From contig NZ_JACVFC010000001.1 in assembly GCF_014529935.1 (NCBI RefSeq), positions 1,116,001 to 1,180,000 of the forward strand: 64,000 nt of DNA, given 5' to 3'. The notes under the pieces were generated by a model. The model made no database searches. It had not been told where the DNA came from and was given only the letters and a program-made list of their open reading frames with translations. Each line of letters begins with the position of its first letter. The first letter of the stretch is position 1. Position numbers and translations under genes: made by a program. Positions 7,837-16,104 of this stretch are shown one piece after another. This DNA is from Chitinophaga qingshengii (GTDB taxonomy: Bacteria > Bacteroidota > Bacteroidia > Chitinophagales > Chitinophagaceae).

Positions 7837-10800
7837 TTAAAAAGACAGGTTAATACCCAGGGTGTATGTTCTTGCCAACGGATAGTTGGTAAAATCTTCT
7901 CCCGGCGTTAATGCCGTGCTGGTAGCGTTTCCAGACACTGTTTTACGGCTCACTTCAGGATTGGCGCCGGAATAGCCGGTGAACGTATGCAGGTTCTGTA
8001 CGCTGGCGTATAACCGTGCCCGTGAAATAAAGCGGGTACGCTGCAACCATTGTTTGTTCAGATTGTATCCCAGCGTGATGTTCTGTATACGCATAAACGA
8101 GCCATCTTCCACCCAGGAGGAGTTTACATCCCGGTAAATCACACGGGCGCCGTTGGTGGTAGGCGTTTTACCATCTCCCGGATTCTGGGGAGAACGCCAG
8201 CGGTTCAATACGCTCCTGTCGGTATTAAAAATACCATCGATATTCTGCAGGTATTGGTTAGCTGTTTTTAATACCTGTCCGCCCTGCGCTCCTACCAGCA
8301 CAATACCGAGGTCAATGCCTTTAAAAGAGAAGTTATTGGTGAGGCCCCATACAAACTTAGGATTCGGATCACCGATGATCGCAAAATCATTCACCGGCTC
8401 AATGATACCGTTGCCATCCACATCTTTATACTTAATAGAACCCACTACAGAAGTGACATGTTTGGGCGATTTATCCAGGTCAGCCTGATCTTTATAAATC
8501 CCTTCCACTACGTAACCGTAAAACAATCCTACGGGCTTCCCTACTTCCGTGATATGCGTAAAGGAGCCTTCCCCGCTTCTGCCGCTGTAGATAGGATCGT
8601 TCCGGTCGTTCAGCGCCAGCACCTTGTTCCGGTTGAAAGCGATGTTCGCGTTGGTGGTCCAGGTGAAAGCCCCGGTGAGGTTTTCACTGTTCACCCCAAT
8701 CTCCAGCCCATGGTTCTCCACCTTGCCGGCATTGATGATCACATTGGTATAACCGGAAGACAAGGGTATCTCTGAATTATATAACATGCCTTTGGTGATA
8801 CGTTTGTAATAGTCTACGGTAACGCTTACACGATTACGCAGGATACCCACGTCGATACCCGCATCCAGCTGCGATGATTCTTCCCAGGTGAGATCCGGGT
8901 TGCTAAGGGAAGAAGTGGTACGGCCGCTTGCTATCTGGCCGCCCAGCACATAGTTGTTAGTCACCACATTAGACATATACGTATAGTTGCCGATGTTATA
9001 GTTACCGGACAGTCCATAGCTTACACGGGCTTTCAGGTCGCTAAGCCAGGACACCTGTTTGAGGAACGGTTCTTCCGAAGCTCTCCAGGCCACTGCCGCT
9101 GAAGGGAAGGTACCATAGCGGGTATTGTACCCGAAGCGGGATGAGCCATCAGAGCGGACCGTAGCGGTGAACAGGTATTTATCTTTAAAGGCGTAGTTTA
9201 TCCTCCCGAGATAAGAAAGGATGGCCCATTCCTGTACATCCTGGGAGTAGGAAGGAATGGTAGCCGCCGCCCCGATGGGTTTTATCAGGTCATCCGGATA
9301 GTTGCTGGCATTGATCACCAGCACATCTTCCCGGGATTTCTGCGCTGTATAACCCAGTACCACGTTCAGGGAATGATCTTTATGGAAAGTACGGTCGTAG
9401 GTCAGCAACATTTCCCCCAGCCAGTTAAGGCCGTTGGCCTTGGATTGGGAAGAATTCGGGATACTGGGCGGCGGATTGTTCACCCCACCCAGGAAAGAAG
9501 GATTGAAGACAAACGTAGATCCATTACCGTAGCTTACGTTAAAACTGCCTTTTGCTTTCAGTCCGGGGATCACTTCATATTCCGCATAGGCCGTGGCCAG
9601 TCCTGTCAGCGATTTGATTTTGGTAGCGCCATATTGCAGGGAATTCAGCGGATTGGCCGCGTTAAACATACCGGGCGAATTGATATAGGGCGTGCGGTTG
9701 CCGTTTTTGTCGTATACCGGTATCAGTGGACTTAACCACAGGCTACGGGTTAGCACGTCTGTAAAACCGTTCTCAAAATCATTGACAGACTGCGTATGAT
9801 AGGTAGGCGCCAGGTTAAGGCCTATTTTTATTTTCCGCCCGATATTACTTTCTATATTAGCCCTAACGGTGTAGCGGTCATAGCCGGTATAGCGCAGTAC
9901 CCCGTCCTGTTTAAAATACCCGAAGGAGAAATAATAGCGGGTATTGTCAGAACCGCCACTAACGCTGACGGTTGTATTATGTTGCGGCGCCTTGCGTAGT
10001 ACAGTGTTGTACCAGTTGGTACCTTCGCCGTACTGCTCCGGGTTCCGGTATTCAGCCGGGATATCCGCATCGGTCGCTGTTTGTCCGCGGGAGGCAAAAT
10101 CATCCACGATGATATCTTTTCTGAACTGGGCAAACTCGCGCGCATTCAGCATCTGCGGGCGGCCTTTCTGCGGCACCTCCTGGAAACCATAGTAGCTGTT
10201 GGCCTGTACCAACGGCTTGCCCCGCTGTCCTCTTTTTGTAGTAACAATAGCTACACCGTTGGAACCCCGGCTACCGTAGATAGCCGTCGAAGAAGCATCT
10301 TTCAGGATGGTGATGTTATCGATATCATCCGGGTTGATGAATCCCAGCGGACTGGCTTGTTGGCCGAAGCTGGCTGCGATCGGGAAACCATCGATGACAA
10401 ACAACGGATCGCTGCTGGCGCCGAAAGAGCCGGAACCGCGGATTTTAATGGCCGCTCCGCCGCCCGGGGTACCGGAAACAGTGCTGACCTGTACGCCGGG
10501 AATCTGTCCGGTCAGTTTCTGGTCTACTCCCGCTACCGGCAGGTCCTGCATTTGTTTGCTGTTCAGCGTAGCCACCGCACCGGTCAGGTCTTTCTTTTGC
10601 CGGGCACCGTAGCCGATGACCACCACTTCACTCAAGCCTGCCGTATTGGACTGCAGCTGAATATTCATGACCGGCTGGTTGCCCACCACCACTCTTTTTT
10701 CTTCATAACCTATAAAACGGAAAGCCAGTGTTTCACCAGGCGAGGCCATAATCGTATAGGCGCCCTTTGCATCGGTTTGGGTACCGATCGATTTTCCGAT

Positions 10801-10965
10801 TACCTGCACCGTAACACCGGTTAACACACCCGATGCGGAATCCGATACGATGCCGGTAATCTTTTTCTGCTGGGCCAGTACCAGCTGGCAGCACAGTAAT
10901 GGCAACAGACCACATAGCCAGGCACGGCGGTGCCATTGCCGTAGACGTGCATAACGTTTAGACAT
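7837..10965 (-). CDS. SusC/RagA-family TonB-dependent receptor
   Basis: I place the start at 10965 (MSKRYARLRQWHRR), giving 1042 residues and a good signal peptide ending at LVLAQQ; a longer frame reaches 11061 but adds residues with no signal character. Order: carboxypeptidase-D-like domain (ITGIVSDSASGVLTGVTV), linker VVVIGYGARQKKDLTG, plug with IKIRGSGSFGASSDPLFVIDG and DASSTAIYGSRGSNGV, then a 22-strand type barrel ending TYTLGINLSF, with the aromatic terminal residue of outer-membrane proteins. It transports the glycan bound by the SusD partner. The operon has no ECF sigma/anti-sigma or hybrid two-component regulator in the window. Confidence 0.95.
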   Translation of the reverse strand: MSKRYARLRQWHRRAWLCGLLPLLCCQLVLAQQKKITGIVSDSASGVLTGVTVQVIGKSIGTQTDAKGAYTIMASPGETLAFRFIGYEEKRVVVGNQPVMNIQLQSNTAGLSEVVVIGYGARQKKDLTGAVATLNSKQMQDLPVAGVDQKLTGQIPGVQVSTVSGTPGGGAAIKIRGSGSFGASSDPLFVIDGFPIAASFGQQASPLGFINPDDIDNITILKDASSTAIYGSRGSNGVAIVTTKRGQRGKPLVQANSYYGFQEVPQKGRPQMLNAREFAQFRKDIIVDDFASRGQTATDADIPAEYRNPEQYGEGTNWYNTVLRKAPQHNTTVSVSGGSDNTRYYFSFGYFKQDGVLRYTGYDRYTVRANIESNIGRKIKIGLNLAPTYHTQSVNDFENGFTDVLTRSLWLSPLIPVYDKNGNRTPYINSPGMFNAANPLNSLQYGATKIKSLTGLATAYAEYEVIPGLKAKGSFNVSYGNGSTFVFNPSFLGGVNNPPPSIPNSSQSKANGLNWLGEMLLTYDRTFHKDHSLNVVLGYTAQKSREDVLVINASNYPDDLIKPIGAAATIPSYSQDVQEWAILSYLGRINYAFKDKYLFTATVRSDGSSRFGYNTRYGTFPSAAVAWRASEEPFLKQVSWLSDLKARVSYGLSGNYNIGNYTYMSNVVTNNYVLGGQIASGRTTSSLSNPDLTWEESSQLDAGIDVGILRNRVSVTVDYYKRITKGMLYNSEIPLSSGYTNVIINAGKVENHGLEIGVNSENLTGAFTWTTNANIAFNRNKVLALNDRNDPIYSGRSGEGSFTHITEVGKPVGLFYGYVVEGIYKDQADLDKSPKHVTSVVGSIKYKDVDGNGIIEPVNDFAIIGDPNPKFVWGLTNNFSFKGIDLGIVLVGAQGGQVLKTANQYLQNIDGIFNTDRSVLNRWRSPQNPGDGKTPTTNGARVIYRDVNSSWVEDGSFMRIQNITLGYNLNKQWLQRTRFISRARLYASVQNLHTFTGYSGANPEVSRKTVSGNATSTALTPGEDFTNYPLARTYTLGINLSF

Positions 10966-11286
10966 AACGTGAAATCTTAGGTTAGACAATAAATTTTCGA
11001 CTATCGGACAATTTTCAGGCACAACTGTCCCGGCACGGGCTACAGCACCGTGTAACAGCAACGGTTATACGACGAATATTCTTCTATGGAACCAGGCTAT
11101 GGCAGCCTGTTGGTTGATGTTATCATTGGCTTTTCCGGCATAACGTGGAATTTTAGTATGCAGTAATATGAAAGGTAATTTAGAACAAAATTCCAGGGCA
11201 ACTATCCTGTCCCATGCTGAGATAGGTAAAACAATGGGTGGAGGCATAATTGTTGGAGCCTTTTGGAGGTATCAATCTGTGGAATT
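10966..11286. other. Divergent intergenic region, no gene seen
   Basis: About 320 bp between the minus-strand susC start and the plus-strand gene at 11287. It must hold the promoter of the rhamnosidase operon, but I found no exact TAnnTTTG box on either strand and no clear palindrome. A 60-codon minus-strand open frame here (11065-11247) lacks any protein-like features and I do not count it. Confidence 0.4.
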
Positions 11287-11892
11287 ATGGGGCCATCATT
11301 AGCAGCAAGCGGACTCGTTCCGGCACAGCATCAGGGCGGACAATCCAATACCAGCTATCGTCATCGTACCGGCAGTGAAGAAGCAGCCATCGTGCTATAC
11401 GAAGTGGCGCGGCGCAGACTGCTCGACATCAATCACTGGCACCTGCTCAGCGGACCTCTCAGCGGCCGGTTCCAGCTGGTTACCCCTGCCGGGGCGTTAT
11501 TGAACCGCAGGGCACAGGAAGGCGATTATATCCGTATCAGTCTCCCTGGTCCGCGTACGCAGACCGGTCAGGGTTACGACTGGGTACAGATCGAAGAAAT
11601 CCTCAGCCAGGAAAGACGTTATACCGGTATTCGCGTACGTCCGTTGCCGCTGCCACAATCAGCGGACCGGGAGGCAGCCCATTTTTTTAAACATTATGCT
11701 ACCAGTTCGTTTATTGTAGAGAAAAACGGCCTGGAAATAAAAGCAAGTGTCTATGGCAGAAACGAAATTCCCAATACCGGTGTGCGGCGGCTCCTGGACA
11801 AGGTGAGAAATTTATTAACCGGTATAGGCGCCATCCTGGGACTATCCAAAGCCCAGTGGGGAGCCCTGGTAAAAGGTATTGTAGAAGGATGA
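11287..11892 (+). CDS. Conserved-looking hypothetical protein
   Basis: 201 residues from the ATG at 11287; an in-frame TTG at 11263 would add eight residues, but ATG is preferred. No signal peptide or membrane segment is seen. The middle (about 75-115) has a repeated pattern of hydrophobic strands, GDYIRISLPGP and YDWVQIEEIL, suggesting a small beta-rich domain. The C-terminus ends in an amphipathic stretch, VRNLLTGIGAILGLSKAQWGAL. I do not recognise the family. It converges on the HxlR gene with four bases between the stop codons and has no obvious functional partner. Confidence 0.65.
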   Translation: MGPSLAASGLVPAQHQGGQSNTSYRHRTGSEEAAIVLYEVARRRLLDINHWHLLSGPLSGRFQLVTPAGALLNRRAQEGDYIRISLPGPRTQTGQGYDWVQIEEILSQERRYTGIRVRPLPLPQSADREAAHFFKHYATSSFIVEKNGLEIKASVYGRNEIPNTGVRRLLDKVRNLLTGIGAILGLSKAQWGALVKGIVEG

Positions 11893-11896
11893 CAAA

Positions 11897-12262
11897 CTAT
11901 TTATATAAATGCTGGTCCTGTATATAATCGATACCGTGTTTTTTCAGATAACGGACGCCCCACTCACTCACAAATTCGTATAGGGGAGCCAGTGACTTCC
12001 CTTCTCCCGACAGGGAATACATCACGCGGTAAGGTTTCCTTGAAACTACCTGCTTTGTTATCAGTAGATCCCGTTCCAGCTCCTTCAACTGCTGGCTGAG
12101 CATTTTTTCCGATACGCCCGGTAAATTTTCCTTTAAACGCGTGTAACTGCTTTGCTCCTGCCAGTGCAAATGCGACAATATCAGCAGTTTCCATTTACCA
12201 CCAATAAACCCCAGGGTAACGTCCACCGGGCAGGTATACTTTTTATCATGCAACGTGATCAT
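11897..12262 (-). CDS. HxlR-family winged-helix transcriptional regulator
   Basis: 121 residues when started at M(12262), the usual family length; the frame continues to 12301 but the extra 13 residues overlap the divergent promoter region. The HxlR core is plain: CPVDVTLGFIGGKWKLLIL, then FKGKF-equivalent segment TRLKENLPGVSEKMLSQQLKEL and the wing VVSRKPYRVMYSLSGEGKSL. The conserved N-terminal cysteine before PVD is present (KYTCPVD), as in redox- or electrophile-sensing members such as HypR and YodB. It is transcribed away from a truncated haemoglobin gene, so it probably regulates that gene in response to oxidative, electrophile or nitrosative stress. Confidence 0.92.
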   Translation of the reverse strand: MITLHDKKYTCPVDVTLGFIGGKWKLLILSHLHWQEQSSYTRLKENLPGVSEKMLSQQLKELERDLLITKQVVSRKPYRVMYSLSGEGKSLAPLYEFVSEWGVRYLKKHGIDYIQDQHLYK

Positions 12263-12270
12263 ACGGTTCC

Positions 12271-12319
12271 CTACTTTTTGGTAAGTTGTTGCTCCCCACA
12301 CCTATCTTCCCTACATTTG
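12271..12319 (+). promoter_or_regulatory. Promoter of the truncated haemoglobin gene, with a possible HxlR site
   Basis: TACATTTG (12312-12319) is an exact TAnnTTTG -7 box, and TTG at 12289-12291 lies 20 nt upstream as the -33 element. The start codon follows at 12336. Just upstream, CTACTTTTTGGTAAGTTG (12271-12288) has a short inverted ACTT/AAGT pair and sits between the two divergent genes, where an HxlR dimer would be expected to bind. Confidence 0.6.
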
Positions 12320-12335
12320 ACAGCAAATTAACAAG

Positions 12336-12812
12336 ATGGCAGCCGATAAAAAAATTCCTACTTTATATGAATGGGCCGGCAGCATGCCCGCATTTGAGAA
12401 CCTGACTAACATTTTTTACAGCAAAGTACTGCAAGATCCCTTACTGGAGCCTGTTTTTAAACACATGAGCCCGCAGCACCAGCAACATGTGGCGCACTTC
12501 ATCGCAGAAGTATTCGGTGGGCCAACTACTTACAGCGAGGGCGAAGGATCTCACTATCAAATGGTACAGAAACACCTGGGCAAACATCTTACCGAGCAGC
12601 ACCGCAAAAGATGGGTAGAACTGTTACTCCAAACCGCCGATGAGCTGGGTATGCCGGATGATCCGGAGTTCCGGTCGGCTTTTGTGGGATATTTGGAATG
12701 GGGAACCCGTATTGCGGTGATTAATTCGCGGGAAAATACATTGGAAATGGATGAACAGCAGCCGATGCCGAGATGGGGCTGGGGAGAGACAGGAGGACCG
12801 TATGTGCCGTGA
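12336..12812 (+). CDS. Group II-like truncated haemoglobin
   Basis: 158 residues, one globin domain of the short 2-over-2 type. FYSKVLQDPLLEPVF (27-41) places Tyr28 at the distal B10 position. The proximal histidine is most likely H80 in the MVQKHLGKHL segment, followed 13 residues later by the usual RW (R92-W93). The C-terminal PMPRWGWG-GPY extension is typical of this bacterial subfamily. Such proteins bind O2 or NO and act in NO or peroxide detoxification. It is divergent from an HxlR regulator, a common pairing, so the likely role is stress defence. Function is inferred from family; no reductase is encoded nearby. Confidence 0.9.
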   Translation: MAADKKIPTLYEWAGSMPAFENLTNIFYSKVLQDPLLEPVFKHMSPQHQQHVAHFIAEVFGGPTTYSEGEGSHYQMVQKHLGKHLTEQHRKRWVELLLQTADELGMPDDPEFRSAFVGYLEWGTRIAVINSRENTLEMDEQQPMPRWGWGETGGPYVP

Positions 12813-12817
12813 GCGAA

Positions 12818-12844
12818 CGGCCACACCCTTGCAGGGTATGACCG
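12818..12844. terminator. Hairpin between convergent globin and fibre genes
   Basis: CGGCCACACCCT pairs with AGGGTATGACCG at 10 of 12 positions around a 3-nt loop. It sits just after the globin stop codon and just before the end of the convergent fibre gene, and a T-rich stretch follows on the plus strand. Likely a terminator for the globin gene, perhaps bidirectional. Confidence 0.5.
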
Positions 12845-12854
12845 CTAATGGTTT

Positions 12855-14321
12855 CTATTTTTGTTTTTCCTTCAGATCAGCCAGTTCCTTTTTCAAAGAA
12901 CCAATTTCCTGTTGCAGGCCATCTACTTTCTGATTCAGTTCCTGCATAGCCTTCACCAACAGGGCAACAGTATTGGCCTGGTCAATACCCAGGCGTTGTG
13001 GCGCCGCCATTTCTTCCGGTGCATCTTCTGCTATAAAACCGATATGGGTAATGGCATTCTTATCGGCCTTATACTTAAATGTCTGTACAGCCGCACTATT
13101 CAGGATACTTAACGCAGACTTTTCAAATGGCTGAATGTCCTTTTTCAGCTTGCGTTGAGAAGATTGATAAATTCCCAGTACTTCCAATTCCCCGTTAATT
13201 TTTGTGGCTCCATACTGGCTGACATAGAGAAGTGTGTCTTTGGTGGCACCTACCTCTTTCACAAACGAAATCCTCGAACTATCCAGCGTAAAGAGCAAAG
13301 CATTAGCGGCCTGGGACCAGCTCATCCGGGCACCGGTATTCCTATCGGCTTCCAGCTGAGCAACGCCACCTGTTGCAACCGCACCAAATTTAACTCCTGT
13401 TGAACGTATAAGCATATACGAAGAATCCGTCATACCGTTCCTTGCCCGGAACAGCAACGAACGTCCGCCTGCATCCAGCGTTCTATCGGCCGTTAGCGCT
13501 CCGTCTGTTGTATATATATTGTTGCCGCCGGTGATAAACTTCAGTCGTAGATTACCGGCAGTATCTGTAGATAACACACCATCGCCGGCCAGGGTATTTT
13601 TGTATTTTCCCAATACCACGCTGTCTTCGATTTTTGCCGTACCGCTGATCCACAAGTGGGCCATCTTTTGGGCGCTGTCTTTCTGGTTTTGGATAAAATT
13701 GGATTCCGCGTAATCTTTAAATAAAACCTCCCGCCACTCGCTCCAATGCGGTTTAGTATCATCTTTTACACGGAAGAAAACACCATTGGGCCCCCATAGT
13801 TCGCCATCCCAGTTCACCGCCATATCAAAACCTGTACTACCGTTACCTACCATTAAACCATTGTAGTACCGCATATTTCCGACGCCCTGAAACGCCTGCC
13901 TCGATAAACGGGGCATGTCCAAACCGGAATAAATATCATAACCCACCACCTTAAACATAGGCCATTGTTGAAACGGCGCGATGGTAGAATCCTTTATCTT
14001 CCAGTAATTGGTACTTTTCAGGTCATAACGCTCATCGCCCCACGGACTTAAATCCAGGGTATCCTGCCCCACGATAGACAAGGTATTGGGCCCCGTCATT
14101 TTCAGCCGTAGCTTTCTAAACTCCGTGCGGCCCATTCCTTTATTAAACAGGAACCCCTGCGTATGCTGGGTATGGTTTTCAATAATTAGTTCAGCCGTAT
14201 CGCAGGCACTGTATATCCGGACACTGTCGGCCCGTATCTGGTAGGTTTGCTGCGCGTGAAGCGCCGTGTTCCATCCTGTAATTAACAAACATAATAACCA
14301 CCATCGTTTCATAGTTCTCAT
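12855..14321 (-). CDS. Exported fibre protein with C-terminal S74 intramolecular chaperone (copy D)
   Basis: 488 residues, signal peptide ending at ALHAQQ. An N-terminal module shared with three paralogues upstream (QIRADSVRIYSACDTAELII, GRTEFRKLRL, GQDTLDLS; about 25-92) is followed by a pyocin-knob-like segment (about 150-205: FDMAVNWDGELWG, WSEWREVLFKDYAE). A trimeric-fibre-like stretch with TADRTLDAGGRSLLFR follows. The C-terminal peptidase S74 / endosialidase-chaperone domain starts at SSQRKLKKDIQPF; the Ser388-Lys393 dyad needed for self-cleavage is present, then HIGFIAEDAPEEM and IDQANTVALLVKAMQEL, ending in a coiled coil. S74 domains trimerise phage tail fibres and then cut themselves off. 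Here the protein is Sec-exported, so a cell-surface or released fibre is inferred. Last gene of the array; an alternative start is M4. Confidence 0.85.
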   Translation of the reverse strand: MRTMKRWWLLCLLITGWNTALHAQQTYQIRADSVRIYSACDTAELIIENHTQHTQGFLFNKGMGRTEFRKLRLKMTGPNTLSIVGQDTLDLSPWGDERYDLKSTNYWKIKDSTIAPFQQWPMFKVVGYDIYSGLDMPRLSRQAFQGVGNMRYYNGLMVGNGSTGFDMAVNWDGELWGPNGVFFRVKDDTKPHWSEWREVLFKDYAESNFIQNQKDSAQKMAHLWISGTAKIEDSVVLGKYKNTLAGDGVLSTDTAGNLRLKFITGGNNIYTTDGALTADRTLDAGGRSLLFRARNGMTDSSYMLIRSTGVKFGAVATGGVAQLEADRNTGARMSWSQAANALLFTLDSSRISFVKEVGATKDTLLYVSQYGATKINGELEVLGIYQSSQRKLKKDIQPFEKSALSILNSAAVQTFKYKADKNAITHIGFIAEDAPEEMAAPQRLGIDQANTVALLVKAMQELNQKVDGLQQEIGSLKKELADLKEKQK

Positions 14322-14334
14322 TTATAGGGATTCA

Positions 14335-16104
14335 TTATTTCTTTTCTGCCAGCAACTGTTTCACCAATGCTTTCAACTCAGCCACCTCCTGTTTTAAGGC
14401 TTCATTCTGTGCACTAAGTTCTTGTACAGCTTTCATCGTGATAGCCAGGGAACTGTTGGTATCGAAACGGTCTCTTTTTTTGGTAGAAAAATGCCAGTCA
14501 GTGTTATCCGCAATGATACCGACCCTTACATTTTCTTCCTTATCATCTTTATAAATAAATTGTTGGATGCTCACGTTATTCAACAATGACAAGGCATTTT
14601 CCCTAAACGGGTGGATATCTTTTTTGAGGATAGCTTTGGAACCCTGGAAAAAGCCGTTGGCGGTGAGGTTGCCGTTGCCGTCACGCAGTGCAGCACTATT
14701 GGCGACAGCGGTGACCTGGGGATTGAGATTCCCGGCATGCCATAAGACGTTGTCATTTGTTGTCCAGGTTTGTATGCTATCATTCCATAACAGTATCCAT
14801 TTTTGCGTTGTTTGTTGATAGAATCCACCATTATTATATTTATCAAATAAAATAGAAGGTACTTTGCTGCCATAGGAAAAGTTAAGTCCAGACCAGTATC
14901 CCCAACTTCCATCCAGAATCCAGCTTCCAAAATTGTATACATTGGTATTGGTACGGAGGCCAAATATCTTTCGTTCATCCGGTGTATTGGAGGAGATGTT
15001 GATTTCACTTCCCAAAAGATAAGTGGGAAGATACGTTTTCGCAGAACGGTCATATCCCTGGAGATAGGTGCCGCCACCGAATGTACCAACTTCCATGGAT
15101 TTACCTTCTCCGCTGTTATACCAGCCTTTAAAGCGGCCCATCTGATCACAATCAATCTGCTGTGCGAAATTATGATTACCTATTTCAGCGTTGTAGAACA
15201 TTCTGTCCTGCTTTGCACCGATATACCCAACTCTTTTATGGGATGGTTCATAAAGGCTGATATAACCAGACTCGGTGGTAAGTCCGGGGCATAGTTCAAC
15301 AGAACCGATGCCCGTAGTGCCTCCCACGATAGAGTGATCGCTTACCCAGAGCGCTCCTTTTTGTGCAGTATTTTTCTGATTCCATATATATTGCGGTGCT
15401 CCCTCGCTGGTAAGATATTTCCTATCCGCATAATCCTTAAACACCAACTCCCGCCATGGGCTCCAGGTAGTGCGGTTATCATCTTTTCCGCGGATAAATG
15501 CGCCTCTTACACCCAGGTCCTCCGTGTCCCAGTTAACCGCCATTTGATATCCCTTATTGCCTTCCAGCACCGTATGCCCCACGTAATAGTCGCGTGTAGC
15601 CGGGCTGATCCCTGTCGACTGCTCTGAGGTAAGTGGCATATCCGGAGAGTGGTACGCCCCGAAACCCGTTACCTTCCAGGGGTTAAAAATTTCGGGGCCG
15701 TAGGTCTGTCCTGCCGGGATAACATAAAATGGCGAGAACGGTGCATATACCTGGGTCAGCTTTCCGCGTTTACGGTAAACGATATTATCACCTTCGCGGT
15801 AGACCGTATCAATACCACCAATACCTGGCAGTGTACCCAGATCCAGTGTATCCTGTCCCGTTATAGCGATTTGGGTATCTCCTATCTTTTCCAGGCGTAC
15901 TTTCCGAAACTCCGTACGGCCCGCACCTTTGTTATAGAGGAAGCCGTTAACTCCCTGTGTACGGTTTTCAATAATCAGTTCCGCCGTATCGCAAACGTTG
16001 TAAATACGGACACTATCAGCCCGGATCTGGTAGATTTGCTGGGCGCAAAGTGTGCTTGTCCATCCGGTCAGTAACAACAATAGTAATTTCTTCATAACAA
16101 TCAT
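14335..16104 (-). CDS. Exported fibre protein with C-terminal S74 intramolecular chaperone (copy C)
   Basis: 589 residues, signal peptide ending at TLCAQQ. The shared head (about 24-90) is followed by a knob segment (172-232: YYVGHTVLEGNKGYQMAVNW, WSPWRELVFKDYAD) closely like that of copies A and D. The middle (about 250-460) is unique to this copy. The chaperone begins at GSKAILKKDIHPF, with dyad Ser489-Lys494, but its later part differs from the others (VGIIADNTDWHF instead of GFIADEVPEE). A C-terminal coiled coil (about 560-589) closes it. The start at 16104 overlaps the stop of the upstream copy as ATGA, suggesting translational coupling; M4 at 16095 is an alternative. The gene ends 13 bp before copy D. 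Confidence 0.85.
   Translation of the reverse strand: MIVMKKLLLLLLTGWTSTLCAQQIYQIRADSVRIYNVCDTAELIIENRTQGVNGFLYNKGAGRTEFRKVRLEKIGDTQIAITGQDTLDLGTLPGIGGIDTVYREGDNIVYRKRGKLTQVYAPFSPFYVIPAGQTYGPEIFNPWKVTGFGAYHSPDMPLTSEQSTGISPATRDYYVGHTVLEGNKGYQMAVNWDTEDLGVRGAFIRGKDDNRTTWSPWRELVFKDYADRKYLTSEGAPQYIWNQKNTAQKGALWVSDHSIVGGTTGIGSVELCPGLTTESGYISLYEPSHKRVGYIGAKQDRMFYNAEIGNHNFAQQIDCDQMGRFKGWYNSGEGKSMEVGTFGGGTYLQGYDRSAKTYLPTYLLGSEINISSNTPDERKIFGLRTNTNVYNFGSWILDGSWGYWSGLNFSYGSKVPSILFDKYNNGGFYQQTTQKWILLWNDSIQTWTTNDNVLWHAGNLNPQVTAVANSAALRDGNGNLTANGFFQGSKAILKKDIHPFRENALSLLNNVSIQQFIYKDDKEENVRVGIIADNTDWHFSTKKRDRFDTNSSLAITMKAVQELSAQNEALKQEVAELKALVKQLLAEKK

Noticed and set aside
10966..11061. N-terminal extension of the second SusC to 11061
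   Set aside because: The added 32 residues have no signal peptide pattern, while the start at 10965 gives a good one.
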